From assembly GCA_019634625.1 (NCBI GenBank), contig JAHCBA010000051.1:1-41977 (forward strand): 41,977 bases of DNA, in the 5' to 3' direction. The notes beneath the pieces are model-generated. The model was not told where the DNA came from. It saw nothing but the letters and a program-made list of their open reading frames with translations, and ran no database searches. This DNA is from Verrucomicrobiia bacterium (lineage in GTDB: Bacteria > Verrucomicrobiota > Verrucomicrobiia > Limisphaerales > CAIMTB01). Positions 32,936 to 41,794 of this stretch are shown in pieces (the stretch's first letter is position 1; every line of letters starts with the position of its first letter). Position numbers and translations under genes: made by a program.

Positions 32936-33655
32936 TCACGCGGACGTCACCACCGGCGATTCCAGATGCGCGACCTCCTCGTTGACGATCCGGCCGTCAA
33001 ACAGGTGCACACTCCGCTGCGCGTGCCGGGCGAACCGGGGATCATGGGTGACCATGCAGATCGTCGCCCCCTCGCGATGCAGATCCTGGAGGAGCGTCAT
33101 CACCGCCTCGCCATTGCGCGAATCGAGATTCCCGGTCGGCTCGTCCGCCAGCAGGATCGACGGCTTCCCCGCCAGCGCCCGCGCCACCGCCACCCGCTGT
33201 TGCTGGCCCCCCGAAAGCTGCGACGGATAATGGTTGGTCCGGTGCGCCATCCCCACCTTCTCCAGGGCCGCCATCGCCGCCGCCTTCCGTTCCCCGGACG
33301 GCGTCCCCCGGTAGGTCAGCGGCAGCTCGACGTTCTCATACACCGTGAGATCACCGATGAGATTGAAACTCTGGAAGATGAAGCCGATCTCGCGGTTCCG
33401 GATCCGCGCCCGCTCCCCGAAGTTCAGTCCGGCCACGTCCCGCCCGTTCAGCCAGTACTGACCCCCGCTCGGCGTGTCGAGCAGGCCCAGGATCGAGAGC
33501 AGCGTGGATTTGCCGCAACCCGAAGGACCCGCAATCGAGAAATACTCGCCGCGCCGGATCGAGAGATGCACCTCGCTGAGCGCATGGGTCTCGATTTCAT
33601 CAGTGAGAAACACCTTCTGGATGCCTTCCAGCCGGATCAGGATGTCGTTGTTCAT
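32936..33655 (-). CDS. MacB/LolD-type ABC transporter ATPase A
   Basis: A 239-residue ATPase from ATG 33655; the open frame continues upstream only as the complement of the HlyD gene. It has Walker A GPSGCGKST (43-51), Q-loop FIFQSFNLI, a canonical signature LSGGQQQRVAVARAL, Walker B ILLADEP with a normal D-loop GNLDSRNG, and H-loop VTHDPRFA. The C-terminal tail (EEVAHLESPVVTSA) is unusual but short. It begins 23 bp after the adaptor stop and is the better-conserved of the two ATPases. Confidence 0.92.
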   Translation of the reverse strand: MNNDILIRLEGIQKVFLTDEIETHALSEVHLSIRRGEYFSIAGPSGCGKSTLLSILGLLDTPSGGQYWLNGRDVAGLNFGERARIRNREIGFIFQSFNLIGDLTVYENVELPLTYRGTPSGERKAAAMAALEKVGMAHRTNHYPSQLSGGQQQRVAVARALAGKPSILLADEPTGNLDSRNGEAVMTLLQDLHREGATICMVTHDPRFARHAQRSVHLFDGRIVNEEVAHLESPVVTSA

Positions 33656-33678
33656 GACGTTGTGAAACCGGCGCCATC

Positions 33679-34944
33679 TCAGTTCAGGCGAACCCGCTCG
33701 TGGGCATCCCACGAGGACATGTCGGTGAGGATGATCTGGTCGCCTTCCCGAAGCCCGTCCACGACCTCGATCGTGGTGACCGAACTGCGTCCCAGCCGGA
33801 CCGGCACCCGCATCGCCGTCCGGCCATCCTCGCCCACCCGGAACAGCCCCACCGTGCCGTCGGGCTGGGCGTGAACCGGGCGCCCCACGTAAAGCACATC
33901 CTCCAGACGTTCCAGCTCGATCGTCCCGTCCACGCTCAGATCCGGCCGGGCCCCGCGCGGCAACGGCCCTTCCAGCACGACATCCACAGTGACGGTTCCC
34001 CCGATGACCGCCGGATCGACACGGGAAACGCGGCCTGGAATCACCCCATTGCGGGTGTCCACCTGGGCCCGCTGGCCGATCTGCACGTCGCGGGCCTGGG
34101 TCTCGGCAATCTTGATCTCCGCCTTGAGCCGCTGGGGCTGGACGATCTTGGCCAGAGTGGCCCCGGGACCGATGCGCTGCCCCACCTGCAACATCTCGCG
34201 ATCCCCGATCTGCTGAAGCACGCCCGCCACGCCCGCCTTCACCTGCAGCGCGTCCACCTGCTGCCGTTTCAATTCCCGCGAGGCGCGCAGCTTCGCCAGG
34301 TCGGCCTCGAAGGCCGCCCGTTGCGCCTCGACGGATTCGCCCTGGATCGCCAGCCGCCGCATCTCCACATCCAGCCGCTGCTTCAGTTCGTCCGCCTTGG
34401 CCCGCGAACGTCGCACCAGCAGTTCGGGCACCAGCCCGTCCCGGGCCAGGACGTCGTCCGCCTCCGCCTCGAGCAACGCCAGCGTGTGCTCCGCCCTCAG
34501 CGTGGCGATGCCGGATTCCTGGGTGAGCCGGTCGCTTTCCAGTTGCACGAGGAGCTTCCTGAAATTCGCCTCGGCCGCCTTCACCTGCCACTCCAGGTCG
34601 AACGACTGCTGCTCCAGTTCGGGATTCGAAAGAACCATCAGCAGCGTGTCCGACTCCACCTCGGCCCCGGCCAACGCCAGAATCCGTTCAATCCGGCCGT
34701 CCGTGTCCGACTGCACGTACTGGATCTGCTCCGGCACCAGCGCCCCGTTGCCCCGTACCTGCCGCAACATCTCGCCCCGCTTCACCGTGTCGGTCCACAC
34801 CTGCGCCCGGTCCAGCCTCGGCGCCGCCGGTTCCAACCGTGACAACCCCAACGTCACCATCACCATCGCCCCGATGCCGGCCCCCACCGCCATCAGGCGG
34901 CGGCGTTGCTTGCGGCGTTTCAGATCGGGACGGGCGATGTCCAT
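33679..34944 (-). CDS. HlyD/MacA-type periplasmic adaptor subunit
   Basis: A 421-residue membrane fusion protein. An N-terminal basic stretch and single helix (MAVGAGIGAMVMVTLGL, ~18-34) anchor it. A lipoyl half-motif (SDTDGRIERILALAGAEVESDTLLM) is followed by a long coiled-coil hairpin (~110-235), the second lipoyl half (VKAGVAGVLQQIGDREMLQVGQRI) and beta-barrel and membrane-proximal domains. It would bridge inner-membrane permeases and an outer-membrane channel; no TolC gene is in the window. First gene of the efflux operon. Confidence 0.9.
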   Translation of the reverse strand: MDIARPDLKRRKQRRRLMAVGAGIGAMVMVTLGLSRLEPAAPRLDRAQVWTDTVKRGEMLRQVRGNGALVPEQIQYVQSDTDGRIERILALAGAEVESDTLLMVLSNPELEQQSFDLEWQVKAAEANFRKLLVQLESDRLTQESGIATLRAEHTLALLEAEADDVLARDGLVPELLVRRSRAKADELKQRLDVEMRRLAIQGESVEAQRAAFEADLAKLRASRELKRQQVDALQVKAGVAGVLQQIGDREMLQVGQRIGPGATLAKIVQPQRLKAEIKIAETQARDVQIGQRAQVDTRNGVIPGRVSRVDPAVIGGTVTVDVVLEGPLPRGARPDLSVDGTIELERLEDVLYVGRPVHAQPDGTVGLFRVGEDGRTAMRVPVRLGRSSVTTIEVVDGLREGDQIILTDMSSWDAHERVRLN

Positions 34945-34986
34945 GGCGTCTGGAGATGGAGCGGGTTGGACTGCAGGCGTGGCCCG

Positions 34987-35247
34987 TCAGCGCAGCGGCT
35001 CGATGGTCGCCGGCGTGTTCCGTTCCTGGAGCTGGCGCCATGCGTACTCGATCTCCTCGTGATGCGCCCGCGCCCATTCGAGGACCATCGACTGCACCCG
35101 CAGCGGTGCCGAACCGTCCACGATCTGCAACGTCGGGAGATCCAGCACCAGTTCATGCTCCCCGTAGTTCGCGTAGATCCGCCCGATCGAACCGGGCAGG
35201 CGCAGCAGGCGGATGATGATTCCGTAAAAACGTGAGATGACAGGCAT
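34987..35247 (-). CDS. DUF4160 family protein
   Basis: An 86-residue protein starting MPVISRFYGIIIR, the standard start of the DUF4160 family, followed by YGEHELVLDLPTLQIVDG and LEWARAHHEEIEYAW, also family features. The usual central HxPPHFHxxY block is replaced by LLRLPGSIGRIYANYGEH, so the His pair is gone. The frame extends upstream to 35370 without family sequence, so ATG 35247 was chosen. DUF4160 genes often sit with DUF2442 genes in toxin-antitoxin-like pairs; no such partner is here. It is 42 bp upstream of the efflux operon, same strand. Confidence 0.75.
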   Translation of the reverse strand: MPVISRFYGIIIRLLRLPGSIGRIYANYGEHELVLDLPTLQIVDGSAPLRVQSMVLEWARAHHEEIEYAWRQLQERNTPATIEPLR

Positions 35248-35618
35248 GGCAGTGGCTGAGTGAATGAACCGACCGGAGAATCCTGCGACGAGGCCGGGTC
35301 GGAATTCGGCGCCGTCCCAGGCAACCACTCCCGAATCGACCGTCAGGTTGCATGGGGTTCGCTCTTGCATGCCTTCTCCCTATCACGGTCCATGCCAGCA
35401 TCCCCATCCACCGCCTCCACCCCACCCATCCCAAACCCCGGATTGGCTGACTCAATCCGTTCATCCCCAAAGGATTACACGCATGGCACCCGGCGCCGCT
35501 CCAAGCCCCCCGCTCTCCGACCCATACCCCTTTCGAGTCCCTGTCCGAATCGTCGCCCGTCTCGAGATCGCGAATGCCCCGTCCCGATAACGGGACACGC
35601 ATGGGCACCCTCGCCGAT
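35248..35618. other. Intergenic stretch, no gene seen
   Basis: No plausible gene is seen. GTCCCGATAACGGGAC at 35581-35596 forms a 6-bp hairpin with an ATAA loop just past the end of the next minus-strand gene, and GGATTG/CAATCC near 35440 could form another. Neither has a T-run. Confidence 0.4.
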
Positions 35619-36545
35619 TCATCCGCACCCGGACGACTCTCCTCCCACTCCAGGCACCTCCGCGCCATCCTTGACCCATCCTAGGATCGCCCGCGCCGCA
35701 GCACGACGCCCGCTTCCCAAGACCGTGTGATCCGACGCCCATACCATCCGCCAGGCCCGGAAACCCGGACAATGCCGGCGCAACCAGCCCGGAATCCAGG
35801 GCCATGGAACAATCGGGTCGAAAAGACCCGTGAGATAGTACACCGGAAGCCGCACCTCTCCGGCCAGCTCCGCCGGATCGTTCCCGGCAATCAACCGCAG
35901 GCGGTGCACCGCGGCCTGGCGGTCCTCCTCCGTCCGCCGACCCACGAACTCGGCGAGGTCCGCGACCCGCTCCGGCGCCCCGCCCAGACGCCACCGGCTG
36001 AGAACGGCGTACGCCCGCAGCGGATCGCGAAACCACTTCAACGGAAACCGCCTCCCCACCTCAATCCCCAGCCGCAGTGCCCACGGTATCGGGTAACGCC
36101 CAAACCCGCCTGCCAGAATCAGACCCCGTGGCGCGAATCGCGTCGCCCGGGCGCAGAGGTCCCACGCGATCTGGGACCCGAAGGATTCCGCCAGCACCCA
36201 ACCGCTCCCCACCCCGGCCGTCTCCAGCACCTCCTCGATGGCCCGCGCATACTCGGACAAGGTCCAGGTCACCGTCCGCGGATACGTGAACTCGGCAAAC
36301 CCCACCTCCGACCCCAATGCCGCCCGCAACCCGCCCACCAGGGTCCAGTCGCCATGCAGTCCCGGAAGGTACACCAGCATGGGTCCGCCCGACCGCCCAT
36401 GGAGCCGCAGGATCAACCGTTCCCCGCACGACGCCGCCCCCTCGAAGATCCGAGCGATGCCACCCCCCAATGGCTGCGGGTCCGCCACGCGCCCGGAGCC
36501 TGAAGATCCTCCCCGCCCAGCGCAACCTTCGTGCCCGCGGTGCAT
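35619..36545 (-). CDS. Alpha/beta hydrolase
   Basis: A hydrolase of about 308 residues. Core features are MLVYLPGLHGDWTLVGG (first strand and oxyanion turn), a nucleophile elbow VLAESFGSQIAW (AESFGS instead of GxSxG), the acid in LTGLFDPIVPWPW and the catalytic His in SDHTVLGSG. No signal peptide is evident, so it may be cytoplasmic. The start is uncertain: ATG 36545 falls inside the dispersed repeat at 36541-36676, and GTG 36488 would avoid it. No substrate can be named. Confidence 0.75.
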   Translation of the reverse strand: MHRGHEGCAGRGGSSGSGRVADPQPLGGGIARIFEGAASCGERLILRLHGRSGGPMLVYLPGLHGDWTLVGGLRAALGSEVGFAEFTYPRTVTWTLSEYARAIEEVLETAGVGSGWVLAESFGSQIAWDLCARATRFAPRGLILAGGFGRYPIPWALRLGIEVGRRFPLKWFRDPLRAYAVLSRWRLGGAPERVADLAEFVGRRTEEDRQAAVHRLRLIAGNDPAELAGEVRLPVYYLTGLFDPIVPWPWIPGWLRRHCPGFRAWRMVWASDHTVLGSGRRAAARAILGWVKDGAEVPGVGGESSGCG

Positions 36546-36676
36546 CCCCAAGTTGTCGGTGAGGAGGCTGCAAATCGGAGGGACGAGCTCCGCGAGTCCT
36601 CATCCCAACCCACCCCACCCTTGCGGCCTCGTGGAACTCGGCCCTCCGAGGCGATGCTTCGCGAAGTTCGCGCCTC
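36541..36676. repeat. ~135-bp dispersed repeat, copy 1
   Basis: Runs from TGCATCCCCA to about GTTCGCGCCTC and matches copy 2 (41795-41930) at roughly 80-85% of positions by eye, including the 20-base block GGAGGGACGAGCTCCGCGAG. Both copies lie upstream of minus-strand genes and are in the same orientation. Confidence 0.75.
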
Positions 36677-36755
36677 ACCCACACCTCCGCGATGCACCGC
36701 AGGGAAGGGATTGACGCTTGAGAGCCGTCGGCACGGTCCGATAGATTCCTCGCCG

Positions 36756-36914
36756 ATGAAGTTCCTTGCTGCGTTCGTCGTGACCGTCCTGATCTCGGTG
36801 GTCCTGGGACTGGGCATCGGCCTGGCCGCCCACGGGCACGGCGTGTGGTTCCTGCTTCTCGGCACCGCAGCCTTCCTCGCCCTCTTCATCCGCTACGGCT
36901 GCCAGTCGCACTGA
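36756..36914 (+). CDS. Small two-helix membrane protein
   Basis: A 52-residue protein starting MKFLAAFVVTVLISVVLGL, a first membrane helix, then a GHG turn and a second helix VWFLLLGTAAFLALFI, ending RYGCQSH. No family is recognised. It is flanked by a dispersed repeat upstream and a converging membrane-protein gene 45 bp downstream. Composition (hydrophobic blocks with an inside-positive end) makes it a believable small membrane protein. Confidence 0.6.
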   Translation: MKFLAAFVVTVLISVVLGLGIGLAAHGHGVWFLLLGTAAFLALFIRYGCQSH

Positions 36915-36958
36915 ACGCACGGAACGTCCGGGACGTCCGGAACTCGCCACCCCCCCAT

Positions 36959-37744
36959 TCAACCGCCCGCCAACCGCGTCGGGCGTCCAGCACCCAGCAG
37001 CATCGCCATCACCACCTCCTTCAGCTTCCACGCCACGGCCATCGCCATGGCCACCGGCACCAGCGTGAGCAGCAGCAGGATCGCCTGCCGCCCAAAGCCA
37101 AACGGCTGGCGCGGCAGCGTCAGAAACTCCGCCAGCGGGATCGGCGAAAGTCGCACGTACAGCGTCACGGCCACCCCCAGCAGCACGCAAACCACATACG
37201 TGGACAACCCGTGAAACAGTCGGGCGTCCGCCCGGGCCGTCTCGTCCGGCAGCATCGCCGACAACCGCAGCAGCGCGCGGGTCAACGTCACCACGAAGCC
37301 AAAGGAAAGCGCCAGCAGGATGGCCACGGCGCGACTGAAGAAATCGATGTGCGGCATGCGGCTCCAAAAGAACAGGAAGGGCGCCAGGCCGAGCACAAAC
37401 ACCGCCATGATCTGCGTCAACAGCAACGCCCGCTGCCAGATCCGCTCCTGCCGGTGCAACCCGCCCAATCGTGTCACCCCGTAGGTCAGCAACGCCGCCG
37501 CCGCCACCGGGAACAACAGATCGTACACCGTCGGCCACAACATCAGGAAATGCCGGGCGAACGCCAGAAGCGCCATGGGAAGCCCCCAGAAGATCGCCGA
37601 CAATCCCCGCATCACCCCCGCCAGCTCGCTCCGCAACGCGCCCGCCGCACCCGGCTCGCCCACCCCCTCCACGCCGCTGCCGGCGCCGCCCTCGCGCGGA
37701 GGCGCCGGAGGCCAGCCGGGTTCGATGGGCAGGCGTGCGGTCAA
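36959..37744 (-). CDS. Polytopic membrane protein coupled to speA
   Basis: A 261-residue protein with five to six membrane segments (for example LMLWPTVYDLLFPVAAAALLTYG, ILLALSFGFVVTLTRALL, GLSTYVVCVLLGVAVTLYV, AILLLLTLVPVAMAMAVAW) after a soluble Pro/Gly-rich N-terminus. The start TTG overlaps the speA stop by 4 bases (TTGA), which suggests translational coupling. If the TTG is not used, ATG 37612 gives a shorter protein. No family is recognised; a transport or membrane-stress role next to polyamine synthesis is only a guess. Confidence 0.65.
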   Translation of the reverse strand: MTARLPIEPGWPPAPPREGGAGSGVEGVGEPGAAGALRSELAGVMRGLSAIFWGLPMALLAFARHFLMLWPTVYDLLFPVAAAALLTYGVTRLGGLHRQERIWQRALLLTQIMAVFVLGLAPFLFFWSRMPHIDFFSRAVAILLALSFGFVVTLTRALLRLSAMLPDETARADARLFHGLSTYVVCVLLGVAVTLYVRLSPIPLAEFLTLPRQPFGFGRQAILLLLTLVPVAMAMAVAWKLKEVVMAMLLGAGRPTRLAGG

Positions 37745-39678
37745 GATCCCAGGTAGGTGTAGTCCTTCAAACCCCGCTCGTATTCGTCCAGCAGGCGCAT
37801 CGCTTCGCTGGGCTTCAGGCGGTCCGACTTGATGGCGGCGTCCATCTGCGACTTCATCTGGCGCTTTAATTCGTTCTCGTCGTACTGCACCGAGGTGAGC
37901 GCCTGCACAATGGTGGTGCCTTCGATGACATCCTCGACGTAGTACCCCGCCGCTTCGTCGGGCTCGAGGAAGACATGGACCTCATTCACACGCCCGAACA
38001 GGTTGTGCAAGTCCCCCATGATGTCCTGGTAGGCGCCCATCAGGAAGAACCCGAGGTAATACGGCTCCGGACCATGCCCGTTGCCCCGCAACGCATGCAC
38101 CGGCAGCGTGTCCCGCACGTCCCGAAGATCGATGAACTTGTTGATCTGCCCGTCCGAGTCGCAGGTGATGTCCACCAGCGTCGTCTCCCGCGACGGGCGC
38201 TCCTCGAGCCGGTCCAGGGGCATGATCGGAAACAACTGCCCCAGCGCCCAGTGGTCGAGCAACGACTGAAACACCGAGAAATTGCACAGGTACTGGTCCC
38301 CCAGACTGTCCTCCAGTTTGCGGATCTCCTCCGGGATGTACGCCTGGCCCCGGAAACTCGCCACCACCGCCTGGCTGATCTGCCAGTACAACGCCTCGAT
38401 CTTCGCCTTGTCCTGCAGATCCATCAGCCCCAGCACAAACATGTTGTGGGCGTCCTCCCGCCGCTCCGCCGCGTCGTGGAAGGCCTCCAGCTTGTTGAGC
38501 CGGGCCAGGTTCTTTCGCATGTCGAGCAACTCCCGCACCAGGGCGTGCTCGCTCTCCCCATACACCAGCGTCTCCGCCAGCCCCGTCTTGTGAATCGACC
38601 CGAACACCTCGACCACCAGCACGCTGTGGTGCGCCACGATCGCCCGCCCGCTCTCGCTCACCAGGTCCGGGTGCGGGACCTTTTCCTGGTTGCACACGTC
38701 CGCCACGTAATACACCACGTCGTTCGCATACTCCTGCGGCGTGTAGTTCGTCGAACTGTCGAACGCCGACCGGCTGCCGTCGTAGTCCACCCCCAACCCC
38801 CCTCCCACATCGAGAAACTGCGGCGCAAACCCAAGCTTGTGCAGCTTCGCATAGTACCGCGCCGCCTCCTGCACCGCCTTCTTGATCGTCAGAATGTCCG
38901 GCACCTGCGACCCGATGTGGAAATGCACCAGCTTGAAACAATGGGTCAGCCCCTCGCTCCGCAGCAGATCGCAGGCCGCCAGGATCTCCACCGCGCTCAA
39001 CCCGAACTTCGCGTTCTCCCCCGCGCTCTCCGCCCACTTCCCCGCCCCCTTCGCCAGCAGCCGGATCCGCACGCCGATCTGCGGATCCACCCCCATCTGC
39101 CGCGATATGGCGATGATCTGCCGCAGTTCCTCCAGCTTCTCCACCACCAGGATCACCTGCTTCCCCAGCTTGATCCCCAGCAACGCCATCCGGATGTACG
39201 CGGTGTCCTTGTACCCGTTGCAGATAATCAACCCCCCAGCCCGGTCCTGCAGCGCCAAGGCCGCAAACATCTCCGGCTTGCTCCCCACCTCCAGCCCGAA
39301 ATCGTACGGTCGCCCCGCCTCCAGGATCTCCTCCACCACCTCCCGCAACTGGTTCACCTTGATCGGAAACACCCCCCGGTACTGCCCCTGATACCCGAAC
39401 TCCACGATCGCCGACCGGAACGTCTCGTTGATCGCCTGCACCCGGTGACGCAGGATGTCCTGGAACCGGATCAGCAGCGGAAACTTCAACCCCCGGCCCC
39501 GCGCCTCCCCAATCACATCCGTGAGATCCACCGATGCCCCCTTCTCCTGAAGCGGACGGGCCACCACATGACCCTCCCCGCTGATGTCAAAATATCCCCC
39601 TCCCCACCGGTCGATGTTGTACAGGCCTCGGGCCGCTTCGATGCTCCACGCCGGAGCCTCGGACAAAGGTTCGCTCAT
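37741..39678 (-). CDS. speA: Biosynthetic arginine decarboxylase
   Basis: A 645-residue PLP-dependent fold-III decarboxylase that makes agmatine, the first step of the arginine route to putrescine. Motifs are YNIDRWGGGYFDIS at the start, FPLLIRFQDIL, the PLP lysine K107 in GVFPIKVNQ, FGLEVGSKPEM, LVHFHIGSQ, LDVGGGLGVDYDG (phosphate loop), the SESGRAIVAHHS block and LVDITCDSDG (active-site Cys/Asp). Length and order match SpeA closely. It diverges from the Nif3-like gene across a 285-bp region with a heptamer array. The following gene starts within its stop codon. Confidence 0.95.
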   Translation of the reverse strand: MSEPLSEAPAWSIEAARGLYNIDRWGGGYFDISGEGHVVARPLQEKGASVDLTDVIGEARGRGLKFPLLIRFQDILRHRVQAINETFRSAIVEFGYQGQYRGVFPIKVNQLREVVEEILEAGRPYDFGLEVGSKPEMFAALALQDRAGGLIICNGYKDTAYIRMALLGIKLGKQVILVVEKLEELRQIIAISRQMGVDPQIGVRIRLLAKGAGKWAESAGENAKFGLSAVEILAACDLLRSEGLTHCFKLVHFHIGSQVPDILTIKKAVQEAARYYAKLHKLGFAPQFLDVGGGLGVDYDGSRSAFDSSTNYTPQEYANDVVYYVADVCNQEKVPHPDLVSESGRAIVAHHSVLVVEVFGSIHKTGLAETLVYGESEHALVRELLDMRKNLARLNKLEAFHDAAERREDAHNMFVLGLMDLQDKAKIEALYWQISQAVVASFRGQAYIPEEIRKLEDSLGDQYLCNFSVFQSLLDHWALGQLFPIMPLDRLEERPSRETTLVDITCDSDGQINKFIDLRDVRDTLPVHALRGNGHGPEPYYLGFFLMGAYQDIMGDLHNLFGRVNEVHVFLEPDEAAGYYVEDVIEGTTIVQALTSVQYDENELKRQMKSQMDAAIKSDRLKPSEAMRLLDEYERGLKDYTYLGS

Positions 39679-39963
39679 TTCAGATTCGCTTCCGCGGGTG
39701 CTGCGCGCGCGCGACTATAAAAATCCACCCCGCGGATGCAATGCACACCATCCCCCGATCGAAAATCGTCGTCCCGCTCTCCCCTGAACACCCTGACCCC
39801 TGACCCGGACCGGGAAACCCAGCAGCAAGACCAAACCGGGTTCCTCCAACTCTCCCACCCCACCCAGTTGCCCCCCCCAACCGCGCCCCCCCGTCCTCCG
39901 CCTTCAGCCTTCAGCCTTCAGCCTTCAGCCCTCAGCCTTCAGCCCTCAGCTCCCCCCCCCACC
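39679..39963. other. speA/nif3 divergent intergenic region
   Basis: It must hold the promoters for speA (minus) and the Nif3-like gene (plus), but I see no convincing -35/-10 pair. Its right half is the heptamer array at 39901-39949, followed by a C-run just before the ATG at 39964. Confidence 0.4.
39901..39949. repeat. Heptamer tandem repeat array 3
   Basis: Seven contiguous 7-bp units: CCTTCAG four times, then CCCTCAG, CCTTCAG, CCCTCAG. The unit ends in TCAG like the units of arrays 1 and 2. Confidence 0.8.
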
Positions 39964-40725
39964 ATGGCCGCCGCACCCCTCGACGTCCTGATCCGCTACT
40001 GCGACAGGACCCTCCGCACCCACGCCTTCACCGACTGGCCCGGCGCCGTCAATGGCCTCCAGGTCCAGAACTCCGGCCGCGTCACCCGCCTCGCTGCCGC
40101 CGTCGATGCCCGCCGTGCCACCATCGAACTCGCCATCGAAGCCGGGGCCAACCTGCTCGTCGTCCATCACGGCCTGTTCTGGACCCCGCCCCAACCCTGG
40201 ACCGGCAACCATTACCAGCTCCTACGCCGCCTTCTCGACCATGATCTCGCCGTGTACAGCTCCCACCTGCCCCTCGATGCCCACCCGCGCCTCGGCAATT
40301 CCATCCAACTCGCCCGCGCCGTCGGCCTGACCTCCCCGAAACCCTTCTTCGAAACCAAGGGCCAGCCCATCGGCTTCCGTGCCGAAGCCCGACTCGATCG
40401 CGACGCCCTCCGCGACCGCCTCGCCAAGGCGACCGGTTCCTCCCCCATCCTCCTCCCGGGAGGCCCCCGAATCTGCCGCGCCATCGGCGTGGTCACCGGC
40501 GGCGCCGGGGCCGAACTGCGTCAGGCCGCCGAAGCCGGCATCGACACCTTCATCACCGGCGAAGGACCCCACTGGACCGCAGCCCTCGCCGACGACCTGG
40601 GCCTCAACGTCTTCTATGCCGGCCACTACGCCACCGAAACCTTCGGCGTCCGCGCCCTCACCGCCCAACTCGCCCGCCGCTTCCGCCTGCCCTGGGACTT
40701 CATCGACTGCCCCACCGGCCTCTAA
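39964..40725 (+). CDS. Nif3-like dinuclear metal-centre protein
   Basis: A 253-residue protein of the Nif3/DUF34 (GTP cyclohydrolase I type 2-like) family, whose members bind two metals through conserved His and acidic residues. Seen are DWPGAVNGLQVQ, LLVVHHGLFW (metal His pair), VYSSHLPLDAHPRLGN (metal and substrate residues), and the C-terminal TGEGPHWTAAL and YAGHYATETFGV motifs. ATG 39964 matches the family start; the frame extends upstream through the heptamer array without homology. It converges with the methyltransferase gene, 4 bp apart. Its cellular role is not settled for this family. Confidence 0.88.
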   Translation: MAAAPLDVLIRYCDRTLRTHAFTDWPGAVNGLQVQNSGRVTRLAAAVDARRATIELAIEAGANLLVVHHGLFWTPPQPWTGNHYQLLRRLLDHDLAVYSSHLPLDAHPRLGNSIQLARAVGLTSPKPFFETKGQPIGFRAEARLDRDALRDRLAKATGSSPILLPGGPRICRAIGVVTGGAGAELRQAAEAGIDTFITGEGPHWTAALADDLGLNVFYAGHYATETFGVRALTAQLARRFRLPWDFIDCPTGL

Positions 40726-40729
40726 CCCT

Positions 40730-41704
40730 CTAACCCTCGCCCCGTCGCGCCCAGACGAACTGGTTCGAAGTCGCCCCACCCAGTTTCAGCCACAGCAGGT
40801 CCAGCAGGTAGAACGTCCCCACCACCGGCAGACTCTTCAGGCTCAAGAACTCCCAGAATGATGCCCCCCTCTCCAGCGAGTTCAGTCCCAGCCTGTTGCG
40901 CAGGCTGATGATCCAGAACGCGATCGAAGGCGTGCAGCCCTGGCGCTCGATGTCATACCCGCTCTCCCGCAACAGCCCCGCCAGCGTCGCCCGGTCGAAC
41001 AAATGAAAGTGCCGCGGAACATGGTACCCACCCCAGTACCGGCGCCGGAACAACCGGTAATCCCACCCCCCCCGGTTCGGCGTGTCGATCACCAGCAGCC
41101 CCCCCGGCGCCAGTTTGGGCCTCACCTGACGCAATGCCGCCCCCGGGTCCCGCAGATGCTCGATCAACTGCCGCATCACGATCAGGTCGTGCGCCCCTTC
41201 GGCCAGCTCCGACAGGTCGGTCTCCACATTCCCCACCACGCACCGCACCCCCGCCCCCTCCGCCAACCGACGCATCCCGTCATCGAACTGCAGATCCACG
41301 CAGGTCGCCTCGACCCCCTGCCCGCCTGCCGCCTCGAAAACCTTCTTCAACCGGATCAACCGGCTCAGATTCCCGCCGCCGAGATCCACCACCGAACGCA
41401 CCCGGCGATCGCCCAACTGCCGTCGCAATCCCTCCGCGTCCCGCGTCATCTTCGCCTCCACCACCCGCCCTTCCATCCAGATCGGCGACTTCGGATTAAC
41501 CGTGTAGTACCCCGGCGGATACAGCGCCCCCACCTCCTCGATCGAGGGCAGCGGATCGAGAAACACATGCCCGCACCGCCCGCACTCCGCCAGCATCCAC
41601 TCCCCCGGACGACATCGATACTCGAAGTCCGGCGCCCGCAGCACGACCCGCGTGCCCGCGTCGTCGCAGAGCGGACAACGCGAGGCGTTCCCGGACGGCT
41701 TCAT
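40730..41704 (-). CDS. SAM-dependent methyltransferase with N-terminal zinc ribbon
   Basis: A 324-residue protein. Cys10/Cys13 and Cys41/Cys44 (CPLC and CGRC) form a zinc ribbon; the SAM domain has motif I VVDLGGGNLSRL (~106), and IVMRQLIEHLRDPGAALRQV with VIDTPNRGGW. The C-terminal region has hydrophobic stretches (AFWIISLRNRLGL, VVGTFYLLDLLWL). The architecture resembles Methyltransf_23 enzymes found with sugar or surface-glycan genes; the substrate is unknown. ATG 41704 precedes the ribbon directly, whereas the upstream frame runs into the dispersed repeat. Confidence 0.85.
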   Translation of the reverse strand: MKPSGNASRCPLCDDAGTRVVLRAPDFEYRCRPGEWMLAECGRCGHVFLDPLPSIEEVGALYPPGYYTVNPKSPIWMEGRVVEAKMTRDAEGLRRQLGDRRVRSVVDLGGGNLSRLIRLKKVFEAAGGQGVEATCVDLQFDDGMRRLAEGAGVRCVVGNVETDLSELAEGAHDLIVMRQLIEHLRDPGAALRQVRPKLAPGGLLVIDTPNRGGWDYRLFRRRYWGGYHVPRHFHLFDRATLAGLLRESGYDIERQGCTPSIAFWIISLRNRLGLNSLERGASFWEFLSLKSLPVVGTFYLLDLLWLKLGGATSNQFVWARRGEG

Positions 41705-41794
41705 CCCTCGATCGTCTCCAGTCACCCGACCTCGATACGGCCCGCCCGCCACCGGGTCAATCCAACCCGCAGAGGTTCCCTTCCCCAACCTCGT

